64,000 bases of DNA from Pseudomonadota bacterium (GTDB taxonomy: Bacteria; Pseudomonadota; Alphaproteobacteria; Acetobacterales; Acetobacteraceae): positions 1 to 64,000 of the forward strand of contig JAJYYH010000063.1 in assembly GCA_021801255.1 (NCBI GenBank), written 5' to 3'. Under the pieces are notes generated by a model that made no database searches, had not been told where the DNA came from, and saw nothing but the letters and a program-made list of their open reading frames with translations. The position numbers were made by a program, and so were the translations under genes. Positions 50,588 to 59,150 of this stretch are shown here, one piece after another; positions within the stretch are counted from its first letter, which is position 1, and every line of letters begins with the position of its first letter.

Positions 50588-51424
50588 ATGTTGGCGGCAT
50601 TGCTGATCGTCTTTCGCGAGGTCATCGAGGCCGGGCTGATCGTCGGCATCGTGCTGGCCGCGACGCGCGGCGTTGCCGGGCGTGGGCGGATGGTGGGAAC
50701 GGGGATCGCCGCCGGCGTGCTCGGCGCCTGTCTGCTCGCCGCCGGCGCGGGGCGGCTGGGCGCTGCCTTCTCGGGCAATGGCCAGGAGATTTTTCAGGCC
50801 GCCGTGCTCGGCACCGCGACCCTGATGCTCGCCTGGCACACCATCTGGATGGCGAGCCACGGGCGCGCCATCGCCAGCGACATGCGCGCTTTGGGCGGCG
50901 CGGTGAGCGCCGGGCGCCGCCCGCTCGCCGCCCTTGGCATCGTCGTTGCCATCGCGGTGCTGCGCGAGGGCTCCGAGGTGGTGCTTTTCCTCTATGGCAT
51001 CGCACTTTCGGGCGGGGTCTCGGCGCTTGGCATGGTCGCCGGCGGAGCGCTCGGTGTCGCCGCCGGGGCGCTGGTGGCCGTTCTCCTCTATCGCGGCCTC
51101 ATCGTCATTCCGGTGGGCAAAATGCTCTCGCTCACCGGCGGGCTGATCACCCTGATGGCCGCCGGCATGGCGGCGCAGGCGGTGGCGTTCTTGCAGCAAG
51201 CCGGGATCACCGAACTGTTCGATCAGCCGGTGTGGAACACCTCCTGGCTGCTCACCGACGAATCGCTCACCGGGCGGCTGGTGCATACCCTGATGGGCTA
51301 TACCGCCGAACCCGATGGCTTGCAGCTTTTCGTCTATGCCGCGACGCTGACCGCCATCTGGAGCCTCGCCCGCGCCTTCCGCCCGGCCCCACGCGCGGTG
51401 CGCGCGCCCGCCGCCGCGGAGTAA
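50588..51424 (+). CDS. FTR1 family iron permease
   Basis: Inner-membrane iron transporter of 278 aa with seven hydrophobic segments. The two iron-passing REXXE motifs are present: REVIE (residues 10-14) in the first helix and REGSE around 127. GAGAGGG precedes the ATG. It forms an operon with the cupredoxin protein under a Fur box, as in EfeUO/FtrBC systems. The ferredoxin-like FtrD and peroxidase EfeB components are missing here. Confidence 0.93.
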   Translation: MLAALLIVFREVIEAGLIVGIVLAATRGVAGRGRMVGTGIAAGVLGACLLAAGAGRLGAAFSGNGQEIFQAAVLGTATLMLAWHTIWMASHGRAIASDMRALGGAVSAGRRPLAALGIVVAIAVLREGSEVVLFLYGIALSGGVSALGMVAGGALGVAAGALVAVLLYRGLIVIPVGKMLSLTGGLITLMAAGMAAQAVAFLQQAGITELFDQPVWNTSWLLTDESLTGRLVHTLMGYTAEPDGLQLFVYAATLTAIWSLARAFRPAPRAVRAPAAAE

Positions 51425-51428
51425 GCGG

Positions 51429-52103
51429 ATGGACGCGGCGGCGACACTCGGCGCGCTCGCGGCGGCGCGGTTTTCCTGTCGTGGCTTTCTCGACCGCCCC
51501 GTGCCGCGCGCCACCATCACGCATATCCTGACACTCGCGCAGCGCACCGCCTCCTGGTGCAACGCGCAGCCCTGGCAGGTGATCGTCACCAGCGGTGCCG
51601 CGACCGAGCGGCTGCGCGCGGCCCTCCTCGCCCATGCCGAGACCGCCCCGCCAACGCCCGACTTCCCCTGGCCCAGCGCCTATCACGGCGTCTATCAGGC
51701 ACGCCGGCGGGAATGCGGCTTTCAGCTTTATGAAAGTGTGGGCGTCGCGCGTGGTGATCGCGGCGCGGCGCGGCGCCAGGCACTGGAAAACTACCGCCTG
51801 TTCGGCGCGCCGCATTGCGCGCTGATCACCACCGATGCCGCGCTCGGGGTCTATGGCGCGATCGATTGCGGCGCCTATGTCGGGAATTTCATGCTCGCCG
51901 CTCGCGCGCTCGGCATCGATTGCATCGCCCAGGCCGCGCTTGCCGCCTATCCCGACTTTCTGCGCGACCATTTCGGCCTTCCCCGCGAGCGCCTGATCGT
52001 GTGCGGCATCTCCTTTGGTTATGCCGATCCCGCCCATCCCGCCAACCGCTTTCGTACCGCACGGGCCGAAATCGCCGAGGTCGCGCGCTTCGTCGAGGAA
52101 TAA
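51429..52103 (+). CDS. Nitroreductase family protein
   Basis: FMN-dependent oxidoreductase of 224 aa. It has the FMN-phosphate region RFSCRGFLDRPV, RTASWCNAQPWQVIV, and GIDCIAQAALAAYPDFLRDHFGLP with the C-terminal GISFGYADPAHPANRFRTAR typical of nitroreductases. It begins 4 nt after the FTR1 stop and so is probably in the same transcript, which may hint at flavin-linked iron reduction, but that is speculation. Natural substrate unknown. Confidence 0.9.
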   Translation: MDAAATLGALAAARFSCRGFLDRPVPRATITHILTLAQRTASWCNAQPWQVIVTSGAATERLRAALLAHAETAPPTPDFPWPSAYHGVYQARRRECGFQLYESVGVARGDRGAARRQALENYRLFGAPHCALITTDAALGVYGAIDCGAYVGNFMLAARALGIDCIAQAALAAYPDFLRDHFGLPRERLIVCGISFGYADPAHPANRFRTARAEIAEVARFVEE

Positions 52104-52297
52104 AGGGCGTTGCGAAAAAGACGCGCCCCAATGGGAAGACGGGGCAACGCCTCGGCCACGTGCATCGCGGAGAAAAAATTCAATTAAGGATTTCACAACT
52201 TCAGGGTGAATGCGCTATCGTCCTTTCGCCTTTCCAAAATGGGCGTCTGACCAGAATGGCCGCGTGACGATCGCATGACCCAATCTGTCCTCCCCCG
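52104..52297. other. Intergenic region with long-range stem, nitroreductase to glycosyltransferase
   Basis: GGGCGTTGC just after the nitroreductase stop and GCAACGCC about 40 nt later can pair, without a T-tract. Further on an A/T-rich patch (AAAAAATTCAATTAAGG) could be part of a promoter for the downstream gene; I cannot assign hexamers. Confidence 0.35.
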
Positions 52298-54532
52298 ATG
52301 ACCCGCATCGTCCTCGATGCGCGGGCCCTGCAGGACGAGAATTATGCCGCCAAGGGGATCGGCCAGCACGCGCTCGTCCTCGCCGGCCTGCTGCGCGGCA
52401 TCGCCGGCGCTGAACTCGCCCCCCTGACCGATCCGCTCTTGGCCCCGATGCGCCAGGTGGCCTCCTGTGCCGGCGATGGCGCGGCGCTGTTCAACGCCGA
52501 TTCCTGCTGGATCGACCGGATGAAGGGCGACGTCTTCATCAATCCCTCCCCACTCACCCACGACACCGCGCCGCTCATCGCCGCCGCGCGCAACGGCTTG
52601 CGCACCGGCGCCGTGGTGCATGACTTCATCCCGCTGCGCCAGCCAGGTTTCGCCGCCGACCCCGAGCGCGCGGCCGAATACCACTATCGGGTCGCGAGCC
52701 TAGCGCGCTACGACTTCCTGATCGCCAACTCGGATTTCACCGCGGCCGAAATCCATCGCCTGCTGCCCGGCTATGAGCGGCCGGTGATCACGCTCCATTG
52801 CCGCGCCCGCTTCGCCCCCGCCGCGCCGGGCACGGTGCCGCATCCGCCGGCGCTCGCCGGGATTCCGCCGGGTGAGGCCTATCTCCTGCTCGCGGCGGCC
52901 GATGACCCGAGGAAAAATCTTGATCTGGCGATCCAGGCGGCGGGACGGTTTCGTGCGCTGGGTTTCCATCTCGTCGTGGCGGGCGGCATCGGCGCCGAGC
53001 GGCAGCGCGCGCTCGCCCGGCTCTATCCCGAGAGCTTCGTGCTCGCCCCGCCGCGGTTTTTGCCGCGGCTTTCCGACGAGGCGCTGCGCGCCGTCTATCT
53101 CGGTGCCGCCGCCGTGCTCGTGACCTCCCACGACGAGGGATTTTCGTTGCCGGTGGCTGAGGCGATCGCGCTCGGCCGCCCGGTCGCCGCCTCGGCGATT
53201 CCCGCCCATGCCGAGCAGATCGCCGATCCAGCGCTGCTTTTTGACCCGCGCAGCGTCCCCGCGCTGATCGCCGCGGCCGAGCATGCGCTCGCCCGTGGCG
53301 CCGATCCCGCCTGTTTCCACCCCCTCGACCATGCGGGTGAGGCGGAGGCGCTGGCGGCGCTCGTCGCCGGTAATAGCGCTGCCCCGGCGGAACCCGGCGC
53401 GCGCCGCGCCGTCCTGGTCGGCCCGGCCTCCGACAAACCGAGCGGCATCGCACTCTACAGCGATCTCACCCTCCAGGCCCTCCGCGCCCAAGGCGGCGCA
53501 TTCGAGTATGTCGATGTCGATGCGTTCGACGCCGAGGCCTTCTACGCCTGGCTGTTCGCGCACCAGTTCGACGACATCATCTATATCCTCGGCAATAACG
53601 AGGTTTTTCACGCGCGCTGCTTCGTGGCGCTGCAGAACGTGCCCGGGATCTGTATTCTGCATGACAGCCGGCTTTTCGAGTTTTTGCTCAACCGCCACGG
53701 CCCGCACGAAATCGTCCGGCTCTGGCGGCTGCGTCATCCCGACCGCCCGATCGACATCGCGACGGTCGCCGATTGGCAAGCCGAGCGGCGCCTTTTGCCT
53801 TGCTCCTTCCTCGAGCCGCTGACCACGCGGGCGGGTGCGATCCTGGTCCATAGCCGCGCGCTCGCCCGTCATATCGCCAGCGAATACGCCTATCCTGCCG
53901 TCCATTACGTGCCATTCGCCGTGCAGATGACCGAGGAGGAACGCGATTTTGTCCGCGCCCTGCGGCGGGGGCGGGAGAAAGCGGCGGCGGGCGCGGGCGT
54001 GCGGCTCGTCATGCTCGGCGAAACCGAGGCATCCAAGGGCTGCGCCGAGCTGATCTACGCGCTGAAAATTCTGCTGCTCCAGGGCGTCGAGGCGACGCTC
54101 ACCTTCGCCGGCAAGAGCGAGGAGCCCTATCATGGCGAGTTGAGCGCGGCGGCGTCCGCCCTCGGCCTCGCCGATCGCGTGAGCTTTCTCCGCTACGTCT
54201 CGCGCCAGCGCTATCTTGAGGCGCTGGCTGGCGCCGATATCGTGATGCAGCTCCGCTACCCGCTGTTCGGCCAGGTTTCCGGCCCGGTCGCCGATGCCGT
54301 TTCCTGTGACGTGCCGCTGATCACCACCGAGGAGCTGGCCGAGGGAATGGAGGTTGCCGGGCATTGCGCCGCGGTGCCCAATAGTTTTTCCCCGCTCCAC
54401 ATCGCCGAGGCGGTGCGCGGCCTGCTCGCGGCGCCGCCGCCGGCGCGAGAGACCGGCGCCCTCGCCGGGCGGCTCGGCATGGACCAGTACGCGAGGCGGC
54501 TCCGCGCGCTCTGTCCGGCGCTCGCGGCCTGA
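52298..54532 (+). CDS. Tandem-domain glycosyltransferase (GT4-like)
   Basis: A 744-aa protein with two GT-B glycosyltransferase units. The first (about 1-365) has VVHDFIPLRQPGF, LLLAAADDPRKNLDL and TSHDEGFSLPVAEAIALGRPV, the E-x7-E nucleotide-sugar segment of GT4. The second (about 370-744) begins RAVLVGPASDKPSGIALY and has HDSRLFEFLLNRHG and RLVMLGETEASKG; its nucleotide-sugar segment is less typical. No good ribosome site is visible before the ATG. Probably builds a surface polysaccharide; substrates unknown. Followed by another glycosyltransferase. Confidence 0.85.
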   Translation: MTRIVLDARALQDENYAAKGIGQHALVLAGLLRGIAGAELAPLTDPLLAPMRQVASCAGDGAALFNADSCWIDRMKGDVFINPSPLTHDTAPLIAAARNGLRTGAVVHDFIPLRQPGFAADPERAAEYHYRVASLARYDFLIANSDFTAAEIHRLLPGYERPVITLHCRARFAPAAPGTVPHPPALAGIPPGEAYLLLAAADDPRKNLDLAIQAAGRFRALGFHLVVAGGIGAERQRALARLYPESFVLAPPRFLPRLSDEALRAVYLGAAAVLVTSHDEGFSLPVAEAIALGRPVAASAIPAHAEQIADPALLFDPRSVPALIAAAEHALARGADPACFHPLDHAGEAEALAALVAGNSAAPAEPGARRAVLVGPASDKPSGIALYSDLTLQALRAQGGAFEYVDVDAFDAEAFYAWLFAHQFDDIIYILGNNEVFHARCFVALQNVPGICILHDSRLFEFLLNRHGPHEIVRLWRLRHPDRPIDIATVADWQAERRLLPCSFLEPLTTRAGAILVHSRALARHIASEYAYPAVHYVPFAVQMTEEERDFVRALRRGREKAAAGAGVRLVMLGETEASKGCAELIYALKILLLQGVEATLTFAGKSEEPYHGELSAAASALGLADRVSFLRYVSRQRYLEALAGADIVMQLRYPLFGQVSGPVADAVSCDVPLITTEELAEGMEVAGHCAAVPNSFSPLHIAEAVRGLLAAPPPARETGALAGRLGMDQYARRLRALCPALAA

Positions 54533-57005
54533 AGACCAACGCCAGGGGGAAATCGGCCGGTGCTATTCATTCGATGCGGTCTATGTCGATATCTCGCAAT
54601 TCACCGCCGAGCCGCTCCGCACCGGGGTGCAGCGGGTATTGATCCGGAGCCTCGCGCATTTTCCGCAGGAGCGCATCCTGCCGTTCCGGCTAGTCGATGC
54701 CGGCCACGTGGCGGTTCTTGATCCGGCGGTGGTCGGGCTCTGCTGCCGCTATTTCGAGGCGCCGAGCGCCAGCCGCCGCGACGCGCTCCGCCTGTCCGAG
54801 GCCCCTGGGCAGGCGTGTCCCCCCGGGCCGGCGCACCCGGCGGAGACGCTGCTCATCAAGCTGATCGCCGCCCAGCCGCTCGCGGTCATCGAGAGCGCCC
54901 GCTTCTTCCGCCGCGCCCGGCGCATCATCAATCTCGAGGCCTTCGGCAATGCCGAGCGCGCCCGCTTCTATATCGGCTGCCCAGCGGCTTATCGCCACAA
55001 GGTGCTGCATTTCATCCATGATTTCCTGCTCTTCGAAAAGCCCGAGCTGTTTCCCCAGCTCAATTGGCGGCACGCCAGCGACTATGTGTTTTTGTTCGAG
55101 GCCCTGAGCGTCGCCGGCGGCTATCTGGTCGCGACGCCGGAACTTGGGCGCAAGGTCGCGCGCTATTTCAACCGCCCGGCCGCCGATGTGCATTTCGTCC
55201 CCTTCGGCGGCGATCTCGCCCCGAGCCGGGCCGCCCCGCCGCGCCCGACTATTGGGAAAAGGCGCCGCCGGATCACCGTGCTCGGCACCATCGAACCGCG
55301 CAAATTCCCCCTCCTCGTCGCCGGCGCGCTCCAAACCCTCGCCACGCGCCATCGCGATCTTGAGTGCGTGATGATCGGGAGCTGGGGCTGGGTCGATGAG
55401 GACACACGGGCGGCGATCGCGGCGATTTTCGCCAGCGGCGCGGTGCGCCATGTCGAGAACGCGAGCGATGCCACGCTCCGCGCCCTGCTCGTCGAGACCG
55501 ATCTCGCGATTTACGTTTCCTCGGCGGAAGGTTTTGGCCTTCCCGTGATCGAATTCGCCGCCCTCGGCGTGCCACTGATCACCAATCGCGCCGTGCCGGC
55601 GGCTGAACTCGTCGCCGCCGAGGCGGTGGTGCTGGACGAGGTGAGCGAGAACGCGCTGATCGCGGCGGCCGAGCACCTGCTCCAGGAGGCGCGACCGCGC
55701 CGGCCCTATTACCGCTGGAGCTGGGCCGATAGCGCCGCCGCCATCCTGCGCGCCGGTGGACTGGCGATGACGGAAGCCCCGGGACCCGTTGACCTCCATG
55801 CCGGCTGGCGCGACGCGATGCAGCTGGTGCGGCGCCTGCGCGCGGCAAAGCTTGATTGGGAGACGCTCAAGAGCACGGTCGCGGCTTTTCTCGCGGCCGA
55901 GCGGCCAGCGCTTGCGACCCTTGAGGCCGGCGCGCGGGCCGAGCTTGTCGAGGCGCTTTCCGAGATCGTCTCCGACAATCTCGAACGCCTGCACTGGGCC
56001 GATCTCAAATCCGCCGAGCCCCTGCTCGGCGAGCTGCTGGCGGCCCTCGCGGCCGCCGATGCGCTCGACGGGTTAGGGCGTGCTTTCCATGCCTTTCTCG
56101 GTCGCCCCATCGATCCCCGCGCCGCCGCCGAATCGCGCCAGTTCGCCCCGCCGGCGCGCCGCCTCGCGCGGATCATCGAGATCATCCATTGCGACGAGGC
56201 GGGCGCCTTTCTCGGTGATGCGATGAGCGCGGCGCTGCGCTATCTGATCGGTGCCGTGGCGCGTCTGCTCAACGCCACGCTCGATGACCGCTTCGATCTT
56301 TTTGATCTGTTTGCCGTTCTCGGCCTGGCGCCGCCGACGCTCGCCGATATCCGCCGCGCCGAGCCATGCGGGCCAGCCGCGGGCGAGCGCCTGGCCCTGC
56401 TCGCCGCCTTTGCCAGCCGCCGCCCAGCGGAGGGGGACGCCATCGACCTGCTGCTCGAAGCCCTCGCGGGATTTCTGCTTGCCGGCCAGGGTGCGCCGGA
56501 CGGCGAGAGCGAGGAGAGGGGCGGCGAAAGGGAGGAGGAGGCAAAGGAGGAGGGTGAAAGCGGAAGCGCGCCGGCGCGCGTCACCACGCTGGCGCTCGAT
56601 TCACCGCTTTTGCTGCGCGGCTGGTATCCGCTCGAGGAAGCCGGCGCCGCGCCGTTTCGCTGGATGGAGAGCGCCGGGCTGATCGTCAATCCCGACCACC
56701 GCCGTCCGGTGGCCGAGGTGCGGCTGCGCATCGGCGCGGTCTATGGCGCGGCCGAGCCGCAGGTCGCCGGTCTGCTCGGCTATCGTCCGGCGAGCGTCGC
56801 GGTGCACCGCGACGCGGCTTCGGGCGAATGGCTGGTCTCGCTCGCCGCAGCGGCGGCGCCGGTGCGGGCCGAAACGGTCGAGGTGCACAGCCTCGCCAGC
56901 GGTTGCCCCGCCGAGGACGAGGCGGGGAGCCACGACCGGCGGCGTCTGTCGCTCTGCCTGCGCGAGGTCGCTTTCGTCTATGGCGGCGATGGGACGCACA
57001 CGTGA
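54354..57005 (+). CDS. Glycosyltransferase with long C-terminal extension; start uncertain
   Basis: GT4-like glycosyltransferase ORF of up to 883 aa. Conserved sequence begins at about residue 72 (FDAVYVDISQF) with LRTGVQRVLIRSL, then ITVLGTIEPRKFPLL and SSAEGFGLPVIEFAALGVPL. The middle is helical; a Glu-rich linker (EERGGEREEEAKEEGE) joins a last beta-type domain with RGWYPLEEAGAAPFRWM. The only in-frame starts before the conserved part are a TTG 179 nt inside the previous gene; a better-placed GTG (after AGGGGGA) is in another frame and would need a one-base shift. The true start is probably near 54,560. Substrate unknown. Confidence 0.78.
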   Translation: MPGIAPRCPIVFPRSTSPRRCAACSRRRRRRERPAPSPGGSAWTSTRGGSARSVRRSRPEDQRQGEIGRCYSFDAVYVDISQFTAEPLRTGVQRVLIRSLAHFPQERILPFRLVDAGHVAVLDPAVVGLCCRYFEAPSASRRDALRLSEAPGQACPPGPAHPAETLLIKLIAAQPLAVIESARFFRRARRIINLEAFGNAERARFYIGCPAAYRHKVLHFIHDFLLFEKPELFPQLNWRHASDYVFLFEALSVAGGYLVATPELGRKVARYFNRPAADVHFVPFGGDLAPSRAAPPRPTIGKRRRRITVLGTIEPRKFPLLVAGALQTLATRHRDLECVMIGSWGWVDEDTRAAIAAIFASGAVRHVENASDATLRALLVETDLAIYVSSAEGFGLPVIEFAALGVPLITNRAVPAAELVAAEAVVLDEVSENALIAAAEHLLQEARPRRPYYRWSWADSAAAILRAGGLAMTEAPGPVDLHAGWRDAMQLVRRLRAAKLDWETLKSTVAAFLAAERPALATLEAGARAELVEALSEIVSDNLERLHWADLKSAEPLLGELLAALAAADALDGLGRAFHAFLGRPIDPRAAAESRQFAPPARRLARIIEIIHCDEAGAFLGDAMSAALRYLIGAVARLLNATLDDRFDLFDLFAVLGLAPPTLADIRRAEPCGPAAGERLALLAAFASRRPAEGDAIDLLLEALAGFLLAGQGAPDGESEERGGEREEEAKEEGESGSAPARVTTLALDSPLLLRGWYPLEEAGAAPFRWMESAGLIVNPDHRRPVAEVRLRIGAVYGAAEPQVAGLLGYRPASVAVHRDAASGEWLVSLAAAAAPVRAETVEVHSLASGCPAEDEAGSHDRRRLSLCLREVAFVYGGDGTHT

Positions 57006-57016
57006 AAGAGGGACAC

Positions 57017-57050
57017 GCTATTCAGGGCGTGGCGCTATTCAGGGCGTGGC
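57017..57050. repeat. 17-bp tandem duplication between convergent genes
   Basis: GCTATTCAGGGCGTGGC occurs twice in direct tandem just after the glycosyltransferase stop; the second copy overlaps the 3' end of the minus-strand gene and contains its stop codon. Confidence 0.9.
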
Positions 57051-57590
57051 GCTAGCTTTCTTCACGGTCTTGCTCGCGGTCTTGCGGGTCGGGGCGACCG
57101 GGCACGGGGTCAGGGTGGTCGGCTGCGGGATCGCCTGGGCGGTGGCGAAACCAGGCAGCGCCGTGCCGTCATGCAGCGCCAGGGCCTGATCAAACAAGCC
57201 GACATTATGGGCGCAGAACAGCGTGCCCTGTTGCTCGCCAATCTCGGATTCACTGTTGGCGAGCAACGTCGTGTACTGGTCGTGCTGCTGGCGCGCGCTT
57301 CGGCCATAGGCACGCCCGAAATAGCCATCGAGGGCCTTTTCCTGGCGCACCAGGTCTGCACGGTAGCGGGTCACGAAATCGTTGTATTTTTCGCGCGCGT
57401 TGCAGGTCAACGCGGTAACCATCAAGCGACTCTTGAGGGCCGCGACGTTGAAGGCGTTGAGATCGGCGGGACGGGCGCAGGCACCGGCTTCGGCGACATA
57501 GGGTATGAGCAGTGCCGCGGCGAACGCCCCGGCGCGCAGCCGGCGCGTAAGACGGCCAAATCCTGACGGGCGTCCTGGTTCTCTGGGCAT
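57039..57590 (-). CDS. Exported hypothetical protein
   Basis: A 183-aa protein with a basic N-terminus and signal-like helix (AGAFAAALLIPYVAEAGA). The mature part is mostly helical: NVAALKSRLMVTALTCNAREKYNDFVTRY and ARQQHDQYTTLLANSESEIG, with cysteines (CARP, LTCNA, LFCAHN, TPCPV) that could form disulfides. The Lys/Thr-rich tail TRKTASKTVKKASATP ends in a 17-bp duplication. I start at the ATG after TTGGAG; a GTG five codons upstream is the track start. I do not recognise the family. Confidence 0.7.
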   Translation of the reverse strand: MPREPGRPSGFGRLTRRLRAGAFAAALLIPYVAEAGACARPADLNAFNVAALKSRLMVTALTCNAREKYNDFVTRYRADLVRQEKALDGYFGRAYGRSARQQHDQYTTLLANSESEIGEQQGTLFCAHNVGLFDQALALHDGTALPGFATAQAIPQPTTLTPCPVAPTRKTASKTVKKASATP

Positions 57591-57683
57591 GCGGCACTCC
57601 AACACTCTGGCCTTGTCATCCGCGCGATAGAGACACTTTCACCGCCCGGCAAGAGGGCGGATCGTGGATCGCGCGCGGCGCGC

Positions 57684-58442
57684 TCAGCGCGGCACGGAAA
57701 AACCGAGAAAGCCCATCGCCAAATCCGGCGTGCCAGCGAAAGCGGTTGACCCAGCATCGCTGGCGGCGCTCGCGATGGGGACGCCGTGATAGGCGATCTG
57801 CTGCGCCGCGACGATCCGCTGGCCGCCGGAGAGCGGCTTGTCGCCGGGCTTCCCCGCCTTAGAGGCGCTGCGCGCGGGGATCGGCGGCGGCGGTTGTGCG
57901 TCGCCTTCCGCGGTATCGCTCGCTGCGCCACGCATCGAGAGCAGCGTAAAGGTGATGGGGTTGCGGCCGAGATCGATCGAGAGTTCGAGCGGCGTCTCGC
58001 CCAGCACGTCGCGGGCGTCGAGCCGCGCGCCGCGCGCCAGGGCGTCGCGGGCCGCGGCGAGATCGCCGCGCTCGATGGCGTCGAACAGGGCGTCGTTGGG
58101 CGACATCTCGGCCGCCGGCCGCGAGGGCGGGGCAATGCTGTCGGTGGTCGAGACCGATCCCGGCAGAGCGGGCGCGAGTACCGGTTTGTCATCGGCGTTC
58201 GAGCCGGCCGGTCCACTGCCACTAGCGCCGGCACCGCCCATGCTCGGCGAACCACCGATCCCCGGTGTCGCGACCTGCGCCACGGCCAGCCCGGGAAGCC
58301 CCAGGGCGAGCGCCAGAACGGTGGGCAGGAACCGGACCGGTCTCGGCGCGCGGCGGCGACTGGACTTGGCGCCCAGGCCGGCCTTGGCGTCCAGGTTCGC
58401 GGAACGAGCGCCAGGGGAAGAAGTGCGGCGGGGCATCGTCAT
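57684..58442 (-). CDS. Ankyrin-repeat exported protein
   Basis: A 252-aa protein with a basic N-terminal stretch, a hydrophobic signal (FLPTVLALALGLPGLAVAQ), a Gly/Ser/Pro-rich linker, and one to two ankyrin repeats at about 115-175 (ALFDAIERGDLAAARDALARGARLDARD, then GETPLELSIDLGR). The rest is Pro/Ala-rich and ends GTPDLAMGFLGFSVPR. GAGGGA precedes the second ATG of three; I use that one. Probably periplasmic; role unknown. Confidence 0.72.
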   Translation of the reverse strand: MTMPRRTSSPGARSANLDAKAGLGAKSSRRRAPRPVRFLPTVLALALGLPGLAVAQVATPGIGGSPSMGGAGASGSGPAGSNADDKPVLAPALPGSVSTTDSIAPPSRPAAEMSPNDALFDAIERGDLAAARDALARGARLDARDVLGETPLELSIDLGRNPITFTLLSMRGAASDTAEGDAQPPPPIPARSASKAGKPGDKPLSGGQRIVAAQQIAYHGVPIASAASDAGSTAFAGTPDLAMGFLGFSVPR

Positions 58443-58469
58443 GAAAATCCCTCGCATGCGTCAGAGGAC

Positions 58470-58563
58470 GAAAACCTATTCAACTGCAAAAGAACCCCCT
58501 CCTCGGAACATTGGTTTTCCCAACCGATTGCTGGGCGCGAGGGCATTCTTTTTCAAACTCTCA
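58470..58563 (-). repeat. Stop-anchored dispersed element, copy 4
   Basis: Minus strand reads TGAGAGTTTGAAAAAGAATGCCCTCGCGCCC, then GGTTGGGAAAACCAATGTTCC, ending in GGTTCTTTTGCAGTTGAATAGG. The opening TGA is the stop codon of the TspO gene. The first part matches copy 1 and the middle matches copies 2 and 3; the far end is degraded. Confidence 0.78.
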
Positions 58564-59124
58564 GTTCAGCCACCAGAAGCCGACATTGAGATAGGCCGCA
58601 TAGGCGGTCCAGAGCCCATAGGGCAGTAGGAATGCCATGGCAAGCCTATCGAGGCGCGCGAAGGCGCGGAGCGTGAATGCGATCAGCAAGAGCAGCACGG
58701 CGATGACGATGAGACCGGCGAGCGGGCTTTCGAGGCCAAAAAACGCCGGCGTCCAGAGCGCGTTGCACAGCAACTGCCAGCCCCAGAGACGCAGCGCCGC
58801 CGCCCGCCGCGCCGGTGCCCGCGCGCCATCGCGCCAGATCCGCCAGGCGGCGATGCCGATCATCACATAGAGCACGGTCCAGACGATGGGAAAAACCCGA
58901 TTGGGCGGCGTGCCGGGCGGACGGGTAAGGGAAGGGTACCAATCATGCACCGAAAGCTCGGTGATGGTTCCGGTGGCCCCGCCCACCAAGAGGCAAAGCC
59001 CGACAAACCCGACCAAGGCAAACAGCAGCGACCACGGCGAGGAGGCGCCCGGGGACGTGCCACGTTCGGGAGAATTGATATTCTGGAAGACACCACCCTC
59101 CGCGTTGCGCGGCCTTGGCCGCAA
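58561..59124 (-). CDS. tspO: TspO/MBR family tryptophan-rich sensory protein
   Basis: Five-helix membrane protein of the TspO/translocator family that binds porphyrins and responds to oxygen or stress. It has WYPSLTRPPGTPPNRVFPIVW, the family's loop-1 signature, LLCNALWTPAFFGL and ends YLNVGFWWLN. The core is about 150 residues. The start is unclear: the track ATG lies 64 nt inside the upstream gene, and a TTG (187 aa) avoids the overlap, so I use that. The stop lies in a dispersed repeat. Confidence 0.86.
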   Translation of the reverse strand: MRPRPRNAEGGVFQNINSPERGTSPGASSPWSLLFALVGFVGLCLLVGGATGTITELSVHDWYPSLTRPPGTPPNRVFPIVWTVLYVMIGIAAWRIWRDGARAPARRAAALRLWGWQLLCNALWTPAFFGLESPLAGLIVIAVLLLLIAFTLRAFARLDRLAMAFLLPYGLWTAYAAYLNVGFWWLN

Positions 59125-59150
59125 ATGGCACCGCTCGCTCAAGCGCGAGA

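Noticed and set aside
52107-52155. Possible terminator after the nitroreductase gene
   Set aside because: The pairing arms are about 36 nt apart and no T-tract follows, so it is not a convincing intrinsic terminator.
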